A stretch of DNA of 64,000 nucleotides from NCBI RefSeq assembly GCF_035609205.1, contig NZ_CP141184.1, positions 6,507,501 through 6,571,500 of the forward strand, in the 5' to 3' direction. This stretch comes from Hymenobacter sp. GOD-10R (GTDB lineage: Bacteria > Bacteroidota > Bacteroidia > Cytophagales > Hymenobacteraceae). Of the stretch, positions 41,316-49,077 are shown piece by piece (the stretch's first letter is position 1; each line of letters opens with the position of its first letter). Position numbers and translations under genes: made by a program. A model generated the notes under the pieces. That model was given only the letters and a program-made list of their open reading frames with translations. It ran no database searches and was not told the DNA's origin.

Positions 41316-42008
41316 TTAACGACGGTCGCGGCCACCCATGAAGATGCTCACGTAGTAAAGCAAGGTTGCCAGCGACGACAGCGCAGCAACTACGTAGGTC
41401 ATAGCAGCCCACCATAGGGCATCTTTGGCCATAGCGTGCTCTTGCGTCGTTACGATGCCCCGACGGTCAATCCAGGCGAGGGCGCGGCGGCTAGCATCAA
41501 ACTCAACCGGCAGCGTCACGAAGCTAAATAAAGTAGTGAGGGAAAACAGTGCAATACCAACGCCTAAAGGAATAGGTGTTGAACGCAGCATAAAAACGCC
41601 AGCCATCAGAATGAATGGCATAAAGCGTGATACTGCACTCAGAGCCGGCACCATAGCCGAACGGAACTGCAACATGCTGTAGGCCGTGGCGTGCTGCACA
41701 GCGTGGCCGCATTCGTGCGCCGCAATAGCAGCAGCAGCGGCGCTACGCTCCTCGTATACAGCCTCACTAAGGTTTACGGTTTTGTCGGCAGGGTTGTAGT
41801 GGTCAGTTAAGCGACCTTCGGTCGAGATAATTCGCACGTCGGTGATGCCGTGGTCTGCGAGCATCAGCTCAGCAATCTGACGGCCAGAAAGACCCGATTG
41901 CAAGCCAATCTGCGCGTACTTCGACATCTTACTGCGTAGTCGCCACTGGATCACCCAGCTCACGACCATCATCAGAATCAGAAAAGGAAAAATGGGAAAG
42001 CCAGACAT
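41316..42008 (-). CDS. YugP-family membrane zinc metallopeptidase
   Basis: The 230-aa membrane protein carries the zinc motif HECGH at residues 98-102 in AIAAHECGHAVQHATAY, which is the YugP family signature. One membrane segment lies at the N-terminus and about three more follow (about 120-140, 145-165 and 195-220). A downstream Glu in EFDASRRALAW is a probable third zinc ligand. It would cleave membrane or envelope proteins; targets are unknown. ATG start; family length normal. It is followed in transcription order by its own terminator and preceded by rfaE2. Confidence 0.88.
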   Translation of the reverse strand: MSGFPIFPFLILMMVVSWVIQWRLRSKMSKYAQIGLQSGLSGRQIAELMLADHGITDVRIISTEGRLTDHYNPADKTVNLSEAVYEERSAAAAAIAAHECGHAVQHATAYSMLQFRSAMVPALSAVSRFMPFILMAGVFMLRSTPIPLGVGIALFSLTTLFSFVTLPVEFDASRRALAWIDRRGIVTTQEHAMAKDALWWAAMTYVVAALSSLATLLYYVSIFMGGRDRR

Positions 42009-42020
42009 GGAAGAAGAGAG

Positions 42021-42500
42021 TTAAAGTTGTTCGCGGATGCGCTCCACGATGCGGGTGGTACTGTAGCCCGCTACTAACGGTACGGTCAGAACCTGTCCAC
42101 CGTTATTTAACACAAATTCATGTCCGACAATTCCGCTAATTGCATAATCGTCGCCTTTCACAAGAATGTCGGGTCGGACCTGGGTAATGAGTTCTAACGG
42201 CGTCGGCTCGTCGAACAACACCACCGCATCCACAAACATGAGGGCAGCTAGGATGCGTGCCCGCCCATCCTCATCCTGAAGCGGCCGGCCGGGTTTGAGG
42301 CGGCTCACGGAAGCATCCGTATTCAGCCCCACAATCATGGCGTCGCCGAGGTGCCTCGCTTTTTCTAGGTAGTCGACATGACCCAGGTGCAACAGGTCAA
42401 AACAGCCATTCGTGAACACCACACGGCGGCCTTGCGCACGCCACTCGGCCGCTACAGCCCCGATAGCTGAGCGACTGAAGATTTTATCTTTACTCCACAT
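42021..42500 (-). CDS. rfaE2: D-glycero-beta-D-manno-heptose 1-phosphate adenylyltransferase
   Basis: The enzyme transfers AMP from ATP to heptose-1-phosphate to make ADP-heptose for lipopolysaccharide. The 159-aa product is the single-domain (RfaE domain 2 or HldE C-domain) form: TNGCFDLLHLGHVDYL with the HxGH nucleotidyltransferase motif (about 38-41), LKPGRPLQDEDGRARIL and SIST-type text replaced by YSTTRIVERI. A TTG three bases upstream is in frame; ATG 42500 is preferred. Its start overlaps the stop of the YbhN-like gene by 11 bases, pointing to translational coupling. The kinase half is not in the window. Confidence 0.93.
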   Translation of the reverse strand: MWSKDKIFSRSAIGAVAAEWRAQGRRVVFTNGCFDLLHLGHVDYLEKARHLGDAMIVGLNTDASVSRLKPGRPLQDEDGRARILAALMFVDAVVLFDEPTPLELITQVRPDILVKGDDYAISGIVGHEFVLNNGGQVLTVPLVAGYSTTRIVERIREQL

Positions 42501-43542
42501 CAATGGATGAGGCTACGGTAAGAGGAGCCGTTGTAACCGCAGACACCGTGCGGCCTGATTTGAGCATGCTCACAGCAAAGCTGATACCGCCCATCAGCAC
42601 GACTAGCAACGTTTGGGAACCATGCACCACCAGCGCGTAGGCGATGCCCGCATCCTTGCTGATGCCATAAGCTAGCAGGATACCTTGTACCATCACGTGG
42701 AATGGTCCGATGCCACCGGCCACAGGAGCTGCCATGCCGAAAGCACCAAAAGTCAGAACGGCTAATCCCGCCCGCATACCTAGGTCATAAGTAGCTGGAA
42801 AGCAGAAGAAAGCCAGATAATCCATGAGGTAGTACACCAGCCAGGTAAAGGCGGTGTGGAGCAGGAATAAGCCCTTATTTTCCAGCTTCAATATGCTGAA
42901 TACCCCAGCGAGCAGCCCTTTCACAAAAACGACTACTTTATTAAATAAGGCGTTCTGCCGAAGCCGCTCCAGGTTTCGGAACAAGGTATAGATCAGGCCC
43001 ACTAAAAGCACAATGGCGATTAAGCCGGCCACCACCAGAGGCGTTGGATTACGAGCTAGCTCATCATAGCGTCCGCCCAGGATCTTGTCCGTTACGAATG
43101 CCCAAAAAGTCTGAAAATCCAGCAGCAACGTAGCGCCGAGCAGCCCTAGCAGCACCATCACATCGATAACCCGCTCCGTCACAACCGTGCCTAGCGATAC
43201 TTGCACCGGAACCTTGCTGGTACGCTGCAAAACGGAGCACCGAATCACCTCGCCCATCCGTGGTAACACTAGGTTGGCGAGGTAGCCTACCATCATGGCA
43301 TGATACACGTCCCAATAAGAAGGTTTGTGCCCTGTGGGGTCAATTTGCATCTTCCACCGGTATGCCCGACTGAAATACCCAAGCGCCGACAGTATCATCG
43401 TTACGACGAGCCAGGAGTAGTTTGCTTCCCGTACGCTTTGACCGATACGGCTCAAATCCTGCCCCTGCACGGCGTACCACATGAGCAACCCTGATACGGA
43501 AAGCAGCAGAGCGTACTTGAGAATGGTAAGAAGATGTTTCAT
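42490..43542 (-). CDS. Lysylphosphatidylglycerol synthase-like membrane protein (YbhN/UPF0104)
   Basis: The 350-aa polytopic membrane protein has about eight hydrophobic segments and the family text ANLVLPRMGEVIRCSVL, VVTERVIDVMVLL, MAAPVAGGIGPFHVMVQG and AYALVVHGSQTLLVV. It belongs to the flippase-like YbhN/UPF0104 group related to the membrane part of MprF, which moves or modifies lipids; a substrate is not known here. The frame begins one codon earlier with GTG; ATG 43542 is chosen. It overlaps rfaE2 and lies downstream of panD, which is a usual neighbourhood in Bacteroidota. Confidence 0.85.
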   Translation of the reverse strand: MKHLLTILKYALLLSVSGLLMWYAVQGQDLSRIGQSVREANYSWLVVTMILSALGYFSRAYRWKMQIDPTGHKPSYWDVYHAMMVGYLANLVLPRMGEVIRCSVLQRTSKVPVQVSLGTVVTERVIDVMVLLGLLGATLLLDFQTFWAFVTDKILGGRYDELARNPTPLVVAGLIAIVLLVGLIYTLFRNLERLRQNALFNKVVVFVKGLLAGVFSILKLENKGLFLLHTAFTWLVYYLMDYLAFFCFPATYDLGMRAGLAVLTFGAFGMAAPVAGGIGPFHVMVQGILLAYGISKDAGIAYALVVHGSQTLLVVLMGGISFAVSMLKSGRTVSAVTTAPLTVASSIDVE

Positions 43543-43692
43543 CACTTGGTTGATGCTTAGTTACAAATCCTACAAAAGACCTTGCCTTAGGCCCTGCGTA
43601 GGGCCTAAAGGTAATAGCAGATAAGAAAGGTGGGATTGTAAGGAAGCAAGATAGCGCAACTATTTGTACGCGTCGTCTCCCCGGATGTTAAC

Positions 43693-44040
43693 CTAGGTCA
43701 GGCGGTTGTGCTGATCAGGAAAGACGAGTGTAGGCTTGTGAGCACGTGCTTCGGCAAAGTCGACAAAGCCGTAGGAGAAGATGATAACGATGTCACCTAC
43801 GGCTACTTTGCGGGCAGCCGGGCCGTTGAGGCAAATCATACCCGAGCCCCGTTCGCCTCGGATAGTGTACGTTTCAAAACGTTCCCCATTGTTCACGTTC
43901 ACGATAGTCACCTTCTCGTTTTCGACCATGTTGGCCGCGTCGAGCAAGTCTTCGTCGATGGTGATGCTGCCTACATAATGTAGCTCGGCCTGCGTGACTT
44001 TAACCCGGTGAATCTTGGACTTGAGAACTTCAATATACAT
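43693..44040 (-). CDS. panD: Aspartate 1-decarboxylase
   Basis: PanD makes beta-alanine from L-aspartate for pantothenate and CoA. The 115-aa product starts [16 protein letters not shown] and has the self-cleavage site HYVGSIT, where Gly24-Ser25 is cut to give the pyruvoyl cofactor. It continues with the family's [13 protein letters not shown] and [15 protein letters not shown]. The frame extends 33 codons upstream; ATG 44040 matches the family start exactly. It follows panC in the same direction, consistent with pantothenate synthesis. Confidence 0.96.
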   Translation of the reverse strand: MYIEVLKSKIHRVKVTQAELHYVGSITIDEDLLDAANMVENEKVTIVNVNNGERFETYTIRGERGSGMICLNGPAARKVAVGDIVIIFSYGFVDFAEARAHKPTLVFPDQHNRLT

Positions 44041-44142
44041 GGCTGAAATGCGGCTAAAAATAAAGCCGACAAAGATACAGAAGTAGAGCGACTGAGCGGC
44101 TGCGTGCTGTTCAACGGCCTCACCCAGCCGCTCAGCCATTCC

Positions 44143-44988
44143 CTATAGTACCACGTTATCAATCAGGCGCACGTCGCCTAGGCTAGCAGCCAAACAAATA
44201 GCCAGAGGCTGCTTGTCCGCGGGCTGCTCAAGTGCAGGTTGTAGCGTTTGGGCATCGGCCACTTCCAAGTACTCTAGCTTGATAGCGGGCTCCTGGGCTA
44301 GGTAATCAATGGCAGCCTGCCGGGCAGCGGCCACAGAATGCCCCGCCCGTAGCTGCTCGGCGGCTAGCTGCAGCGCTTGATGAAGACGAGGAGCGCGGGC
44401 CCGGTCGGCGGGCGTCAGCCGACGGTTGCGCGACGACATAGCAAGGCCGTCAGCCTCGCGCACTGTTGGAAAGGCCACAACCTCCAGATCGAACGATAGA
44501 TCAGACACCATCTGACGAACAATGGTGACTTGCTGTAGATCTTTTTGCCCGAAGTACGCCCGGTGCGGCCGGGCTAGGTGGAAAAGTTTGCTCACAACGG
44601 TAGCAACTCCGTTGAAGTGCCCCGGCCGAAAGGCACCTTCCATCACATGCTCTAGCGGACCAAAGTCAAACCGCAGCCGAGCAGGCGCCGGATACATCTG
44701 CTCGACGCTGGGCATAAACAAAGCCGTGCAGCCAGCAGGCCCCAATAGTTCAGCATCCGCTTCGGGCAAGCGAGGGTACAGCCTAAAATCCTCAGCGTTA
44801 TTGAATTGGGTAGGATTGACAAAGATACTCGTCACCACTACATCATTCTCGGCGGCGGCAGCCCGCACCAATTGTAGGTGTCCTTCATGCAAGGCGCCCA
44901 TGGTGGGCACCAATCCAATGCGTAATCCTTCTTGGCGCCAAGCTTCCGTTTGGGCTTGCAAAGCCGGGGCAGATTGTAGTATCTGCAT
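44143..44988 (-). CDS. panC: Pantothenate synthetase
   Basis: PanC condenses pantoate and beta-alanine with ATP in the cytoplasm. The 281-aa product shows LVPTMGALHEGH (residues 27-37, with the HxGH-type motif), SIFVNPTQFN, YFGQKDLQQ and MSSRNRRLT, all family hallmarks. ATG 44988 is chosen over an upstream start at 45045 because the family begins with MQIL-type text. It precedes panD by about 100 bases and is divergent from the glycogen-synthase-like gene. Confidence 0.96.
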   Translation of the reverse strand: MQILQSAPALQAQTEAWRQEGLRIGLVPTMGALHEGHLQLVRAAAAENDVVVTSIFVNPTQFNNAEDFRLYPRLPEADAELLGPAGCTALFMPSVEQMYPAPARLRFDFGPLEHVMEGAFRPGHFNGVATVVSKLFHLARPHRAYFGQKDLQQVTIVRQMVSDLSFDLEVVAFPTVREADGLAMSSRNRRLTPADRARAPRLHQALQLAAEQLRAGHSVAAARQAAIDYLAQEPAIKLEYLEVADAQTLQPALEQPADKQPLAICLAASLGDVRLIDNVVL

Positions 44989-45029
44989 AGGTAAAGTAGC
45001 CGACGACACAGAACGGCAAATGGGTTTAG

Positions 45030-45060
45030 TTGAAATTTCCCTCAAATTTGTTTAATTTTG
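45030..45060 (+). promoter_or_regulatory. Bacteroidota-type promoter of the glycogen-synthase-like gene
   Basis: TTG at 45030-45032 is followed after 20 nt by TAATTTTG (45053-45060). The match to TTG-N19/20-TAnnTTTG is full. It predicts a start about 45067 and supports ATG 45107, not the upstream GTG at 45071, as the gene start. Confidence 0.75.
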
Positions 45061-45106
45061 TGCACCCAAAGTGTTGTCCTTTCTCAACCACACGAAACTA
45101 CCCATT

Positions 45107-45919
45107 ATGTCCAAGCTGAGAATACTCTATGCTGCCACGGAAATCAATCCTTTTTTGCAGACCACCAAGGTAGCGGAGTTTCTGCGGATGTTGCCGCAGG
45201 GTATGCAGGAAATGGGGATGGAAATCCGCATTTTCGTACCCCGTTTCGGTATCATCAACGAGCGCAAGAATCGCCTGCATGAAGTAGTACGGTTGTCAGG
45301 CATCAATATCGCCGTGGGAGAGGAAGAAAAGCCGCTCATCATTAAAGTAGCTTCTATTCCGAATGCGAAATTACAGGTGTATTTTATCGATAACGAAGAT
45401 TATTTTCACCGCAAGTCGGTGTTGGTAGACAAGAACGATAAGTTCCACGCCGATAATGACGAACGCGCCATCTTCTTCTGCAAAGGTGTATTAGAGACGG
45501 TAAAAAAGCTAGGCTGGTCGCCCGACATTGTACACTGCAACGACTGGATGACTGGTCTGATCCCAATGTACTTGAAGACCACCTATAAAAAAGACCCCAT
45601 CTTCAAAGATGCGAAGTCTGTTTTCACGGTCTACAACAACGAGTTCGATCATAAGTTTGAGGGTGACATCATCGAGAAGGCCAAGATGCTGGACATCGAT
45701 GACGCAATGCTCGCCGCTCTGAAGTCAGCCGATTTTGGTGGCTTCATCAAAGTAGGAATGGAGTACGCCGACTCCGTACAGAAATCGGACGAGGACTTCA
45801 GTGATAACTTAAACGCGCTGTTTTCTGAGTATTCGCAGAAATGTCGCTTTGCGCAGGTAGGTACCGACGAAAACCCGCTTACCTCCTACTATGCACTGTA
45901 TAATGAGCTAGCCAGCTAA
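45107..45919 (+). CDS. Half-length glycogen/starch-synthase-like protein (GT5 N-domain only)
   Basis: The 270-aa product aligns by eye with the N-terminal Rossmann half of bacterial glycogen synthases: RILYAATEINPF at the start and the later GWSPDIVHCNDWMTGLIP. The second GT-B half is absent (full enzymes have about 480 residues). The ADP-glucose-binding KTGGL motif that follows the start in active enzymes is replaced by LQTTKVAEFLRMLP. It is therefore probably not an ordinary glycogen synthase. Such short forms near panC occur in other Bacteroidota, so the gene is likely functional, not decayed. Role unknown; regulator or sugar sensor is a guess. Confidence 0.75.
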   Translation: MSKLRILYAATEINPFLQTTKVAEFLRMLPQGMQEMGMEIRIFVPRFGIINERKNRLHEVVRLSGINIAVGEEEKPLIIKVASIPNAKLQVYFIDNEDYFHRKSVLVDKNDKFHADNDERAIFFCKGVLETVKKLGWSPDIVHCNDWMTGLIPMYLKTTYKKDPIFKDAKSVFTVYNNEFDHKFEGDIIEKAKMLDIDDAMLAALKSADFGGFIKVGMEYADSVQKSDEDFSDNLNALFSEYSQKCRFAQVGTDENPLTSYYALYNELAS

Positions 45920-45946
45920 TTAGCGTTATAGTAAGCACAACGGTTG

Positions 45947-45996
45947 AATCTCCGTAGCTGATCTGCTTGGCAGAGTTGGCTACGGAGATTTTTTGT
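45947..45996 (+). terminator. Terminator of the glycogen-synthase-like gene
   Basis: Arms 45947-45958 and 45979-45990 (AATCTCCGTAGC / GCTACGGAGATT) pair over 12 bp, followed by a T-run. The remaining 250 nt to glmS show no gene; a leader for glmS is assumed. Confidence 0.85.
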
Positions 45997-46245
45997 TTTG
46001 ACCTCTAACATATTCGCTAATGGTCAAAGCGTAGGTTGAAGCATAGGACTGTTCTACCTGCGGCTGAGCACATTGAAGCCAACACCAGGACGGCTGACGA
46101 AGGAATCTTACACTCACCCCTTCTAGATTTGTCGTATATTAGTGTTTGATTTGCTAAAATTTTAGCAACTTTTTATTGCGGCATAACCTTTGAAGACCGG
46201 CAGGTCTTTTTCCTACTTTCTACTAACTTTTTCTCCTGACATACT

Positions 46246-48081
46246 ATGTGCGGAATTGTAGCTTACATCGGGTATCGCGAGGCTTGTCCTATTATTATAA
46301 AAGGCTTACGCCGCCTCGAGTATCGCGGCTACGACTCAGCAGGCATTGCTTTGCTCAATGGTGCGCTGAATGTGTATAAAAAGAAAGGCAAGGTAAAGGA
46401 GCTGGAAACCTTTATTGCTGAGAAAGATACCCACGCTACGGTAGGCATGGGCCATACCCGCTGGGCTACGCACGGAGAGCCCAACGACACCAATGCTCAC
46501 CCGCACTACTCCACTTCCGAGCGCATCGCCATTATTCATAATGGCATCATCGAGAACTACGCGGCGTTGAAGACGCACTTGCAGCAACAAGGCCACGAGT
46601 TTCACTCGGAAACAGACACAGAAGTGTTTGTCAACCTAATTGAAGAGATTCAGAAGCAAAACCATTGCACCCTTGAAGAAGCAGTGCGCTTGGCTTTGCA
46701 CGAGGTCGTAGGCGCCTACGCCATCGTAGTGCTTAGCCGCGACGAGCCGAATCAGCTGATTGCGGCACGTAAAGGCTCGCCTCTAGTAATTGGCATCGGG
46801 CAGGATGAGTTCTTCCTAGCCTCCGACGCTACGCCGATTATCGAGTATACCAGCGACGTAGTTTACGTTAATGACCACGAAATTGCTGTTATCCGCGACG
46901 GTAAGCTTGACATCCGTACCAAGGAGGACATCCAACAGACACCTTATATTCAGAAGCTGGAGCTTGAGTTGGACAGCATCGAGAAAGGTGGCTACGAGCA
47001 CTTCATGCTGAAGGAAATCTTCGAGCAGCCGAAATCAATTTTGGATTCGATGCGAGGCCGCTTAGAATTGGAAGCTGGTCACTTGAATATGGGTGGCATT
47101 CGGTCCTACGAGCAGAAGTTTGTTAATGCGCAGCGTATCATCATTGTGGCGTGCGGTACCTCATGGCACGCAGGTCTGGTAGCAGAATACTTACTGGAAG
47201 ACCTAGCCCGTATCCCCGTTGAGGTAGAATATGCCTCGGAGTTCCGCTACCGGAACCCGATCATTACGGAGCGCGACATTGTGATTGCTATTTCGCAATC
47301 GGGTGAAACGGCCGATACACTAGCTGCTATTGAGCTAGCTAAGAGTAAAGGCGCTACTATTTTTGGTATCTGCAACGTGGTGGGTTCTAGCATTGCGCGT
47401 GCTACTGATGCGGGTGCTTACACGCACGCCGGCCCAGAAATCGGGGTGGCTTCGACCAAAGCTTTCACGGCACAAGTAACGGTTCTCACCATTCTTGCAA
47501 TGATCGTGGGCCACAAGCGCGGTACGCTTTCCGAGACGAAGCTGCGCGAGCTCATGGTGGAGCTCAGCAATATTCCGGCGAAAGTAGAGCAGGCGCTAGC
47601 CCTCAACACGGAGATTGAGCAGATCTCTGAGATATTCAAGGATGCTACGAACTTCCTTTACCTAGGTCGGGGCTACAACTTTCCGGTAGCGCTAGAGGGA
47701 GCGTTGAAATTAAAGGAAATCAGCTACATCCACGCGGAAGGCTACCCAGCGGCCGAGATGAAGCACGGCCCTATCGCGCTAATTGACGAGAACATGCCGG
47801 TGGTCGTTATTGCCACGAAGGATAGCTCCTACGAAAAGGTTGTTTCCAATATTCAGGAGGTGAAAGCGCGCAAGGGCCGCATCATTGCCATCACGACCGA
47901 AGGCGACACGGTGATTCCACCAATGGCGGAGTTTGTGATTGAAGTGCCCGCCACGAGCGAAGTACTCATGCCGCTCGTGTCTGTGATTCCGCTGCAGCTG
48001 CTCTCCTACCATATTGCCGTGCTGCGCGGCTGCAACGTCGACCAGCCGCGTAACCTGGCGAAGTCGGTAACGGTGGAATAA
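46246..48081 (+). CDS. glmS: Glutamine--fructose-6-phosphate aminotransferase (isomerizing)
   Basis: GlmS makes glucosamine-6-phosphate from fructose-6-phosphate and glutamine, the first step toward UDP-GlcNAc for peptidoglycan and LPS. The 611-aa product has the N-terminal nucleophile Cys2 (MCGIVAYIG), glutaminase text RRLEYRGYDSAGIA and HTRWATHGEPNDTNAHPH. Two SIS domains follow (ACGTSWHAG and AISQSGETADT at about 300-360, then EGALKLKEISYIHAEGYPAAEMKHGPIAL near 485-510), and the end is the family DQPRNLAKSVTVE. Length and catalytic residues are complete. A terminator follows directly. Confidence 0.98.
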   Translation: MCGIVAYIGYREACPIIIKGLRRLEYRGYDSAGIALLNGALNVYKKKGKVKELETFIAEKDTHATVGMGHTRWATHGEPNDTNAHPHYSTSERIAIIHNGIIENYAALKTHLQQQGHEFHSETDTEVFVNLIEEIQKQNHCTLEEAVRLALHEVVGAYAIVVLSRDEPNQLIAARKGSPLVIGIGQDEFFLASDATPIIEYTSDVVYVNDHEIAVIRDGKLDIRTKEDIQQTPYIQKLELELDSIEKGGYEHFMLKEIFEQPKSILDSMRGRLELEAGHLNMGGIRSYEQKFVNAQRIIIVACGTSWHAGLVAEYLLEDLARIPVEVEYASEFRYRNPIITERDIVIAISQSGETADTLAAIELAKSKGATIFGICNVVGSSIARATDAGAYTHAGPEIGVASTKAFTAQVTVLTILAMIVGHKRGTLSETKLRELMVELSNIPAKVEQALALNTEIEQISEIFKDATNFLYLGRGYNFPVALEGALKLKEISYIHAEGYPAAEMKHGPIALIDENMPVVVIATKDSSYEKVVSNIQEVKARKGRIIAITTEGDTVIPPMAEFVIEVPATSEVLMPLVSVIPLQLLSYHIAVLRGCNVDQPRNLAKSVTVE

Positions 48082-48108
48082 GCTAGGTCAGCAACTACTT
48101 TTGAGAGA

Positions 48109-48138
48109 GCCGCTCCGGACAACCGGGGCGGCTTTTTT
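48109..48138 (+). terminator. Terminator of glmS
   Basis: Arms GCCGCTCCGG (48109-48118) and CCGGGGCGGC (48123-48132) pair over 10 bp with one mismatch-type position and a 4-nt loop, followed by a T-run. Confidence 0.85.
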
Positions 48139-48148
48139 GTGTGTATTC

Positions 48149-48228
48149 TGTCATTCCGAGCAACCCGAGGAATGTGAATCAACTACCTAGGTTCATAACT
48201 CAGATTTCTCGCGTTGCTCGGAATGACA
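48149..48228. repeat. Inverted repeat of the GTCATTCCGAGC family upstream of ridA
   Basis: Arms 48149-48164 and 48213-48228 are exact reverse complements over 16 bp (TGTCATTCCGAGCAAC), with partial pairing inward (CGAGGAAT against ATTTCTCG). The element has the same plan as the one at 59588: GTCAT..C.GAGC, four variable bases, CGA.G.AT. Such words occur as dispersed repeats in many Bacteroidota. It lies just before ridA. Confidence 0.75.
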
Positions 48229-48280
48229 ATTGGGTTCTTACTTTGCGCTTCACAATCCTTCTTTTACTTCTGAATCGCTC

Positions 48281-48667
48281 ATGGCTAACACCATTGTTTA
48301 CTCCGACCAAGCCCCGGCTCCCATTGGCCCTTACAGCCAAGCTATTCAGGCTGGCAATACAATTTATGTTTCGGGTCAAATTGCGCTCGACGCTACCACT
48401 GGTCAGCTAGTTGGCGACGGTGACGTAGCAGCCGAAACCCACCAAGTGATGCGCAACTTACAAGCAGTGCTAGGGGCCGCCGGTTACACCCTCACCGACG
48501 TAGTGAAGTCCAGCATCTTCGTGAAAGACCTCGGCAACTTTGGTTTGATCAACGAAATCTACGGCAGCTACTTCTCTACTGACTATGCGCCGGCCCGCGA
48601 AACCGTGGAGGTGTCTCGTCTACCGAAAGACGTGCAAGTGGAAATTTCCTGCATCGCCGTGAAGTAG
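48281..48667 (+). CDS. ridA: RidA family reactive intermediate deaminase
   Basis: RidA hydrolyses reactive enamine/imine intermediates of amino acid metabolism, such as 2-aminoacrylate. The 128-aa product has APAPIGPYSQAIQAGNTIYVSGQIALD, the family's core, plus DVVKSSIFVKDLG and APARETVEVSRLPKDVQVEISCIAV with the conserved Arg and Glu. The frame begins earlier at 48230; ATG 48281 matches the family start. It acts as a cytoplasmic trimer in this family. Confidence 0.95.
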   Translation: MANTIVYSDQAPAPIGPYSQAIQAGNTIYVSGQIALDATTGQLVGDGDVAAETHQVMRNLQAVLGAAGYTLTDVVKSSIFVKDLGNFGLINEIYGSYFSTDYAPARETVEVSRLPKDVQVEISCIAVK

Positions 48668-48672
48668 CGAGC

Positions 48673-48752
48673 AGGTGAGATGAAAAAACAAGGAGGAATG
48701 GTGTGGAAACGCGGCCACCCGCGCATCTACTTCTTGTTTCACCATCTTACCT
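48673..48752. repeat. Imperfect intergenic dyad after ridA
   Basis: Arm 48673-48692 matches the reverse complement of 48733-48752 at 16 of 20 positions, around a 40-nt apex. It begins just after the ridA stop. It is another of the dyads filling gaps between neighbouring genes here. Confidence 0.5.
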
Positions 48753-48761
48753 ACTCACTTT

Positions 48762-48947
48762 ATGAAAGAGCTCGGACTTGGCTTGTTTCTGCTTGGCTTA
48801 TTATCACTGATTTTGCCCCTTTTTGGTCTTAAACACATGCTACTGACGTGGATTGACCAATGGGGTGCTAACGCGGCCTGGGCAATTCGCGGTGGCGTTA
48901 CGCTGATTGGGCTCGGGCTTTACCTAGCTTTTCGGAACAAAGACTGA
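48762..48947 (+). CDS. Small membrane protein, 61 aa
   Basis: Short protein MKELGLGLFLLGLLSLILPLF and onward, with two membrane segments (about 3-25 and 42-57, the second being AIRGGVTLIGLGLYLAF). No catalytic motif. Short two-span proteins of this kind are often conserved but uncharacterised. It follows ridA on the same strand, ATG start. It is credible as a gene because the frame is hydrophobic throughout, placed between ridA and gltX, and followed by a dyad. Confidence 0.65.
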   Translation: MKELGLGLFLLGLLSLILPLFGLKHMLLTWIDQWGANAAWAIRGGVTLIGLGLYLAFRNKD

Positions 48948-48956
48948 ATAGTGCCG

Positions 48957-49001
48957 GAGTGACGGAGTGCATAAGTAAACAAATTATGTACTCCGTCACT
49001 C
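48957..49001. repeat. Intergenic dyad of GTGACGGAGTG words before gltX
   Basis: Arms 48957-48973 and 48985-49001 pair at 16 of 17 positions around an 11-nt spacer, and pairing of lower quality continues outward. The word AGTGACGGAGTG is shared with 15971. It may end the upstream transcript. It lies right before the promoter-like element of gltX. Confidence 0.7.
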
Positions 49002-49029
49002 AGCTACTCAGTCACTCATTACTCTTCCG

Positions 49030-49037
49030 TACCTTTG
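49030..49037 (+). promoter_or_regulatory. Probable -7 element of the gltX promoter
   Basis: TACCTTTG matches TAnnTTTG. It lies 40 nt before the ATG at 49078. A clear -33 TTG is not present; the dyad occupies that stretch. Confidence 0.55.
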
Positions 49038-49077
49038 CGCCGCGGTTTTAGACTGATTGAGGCCGCAACCTATTTGT

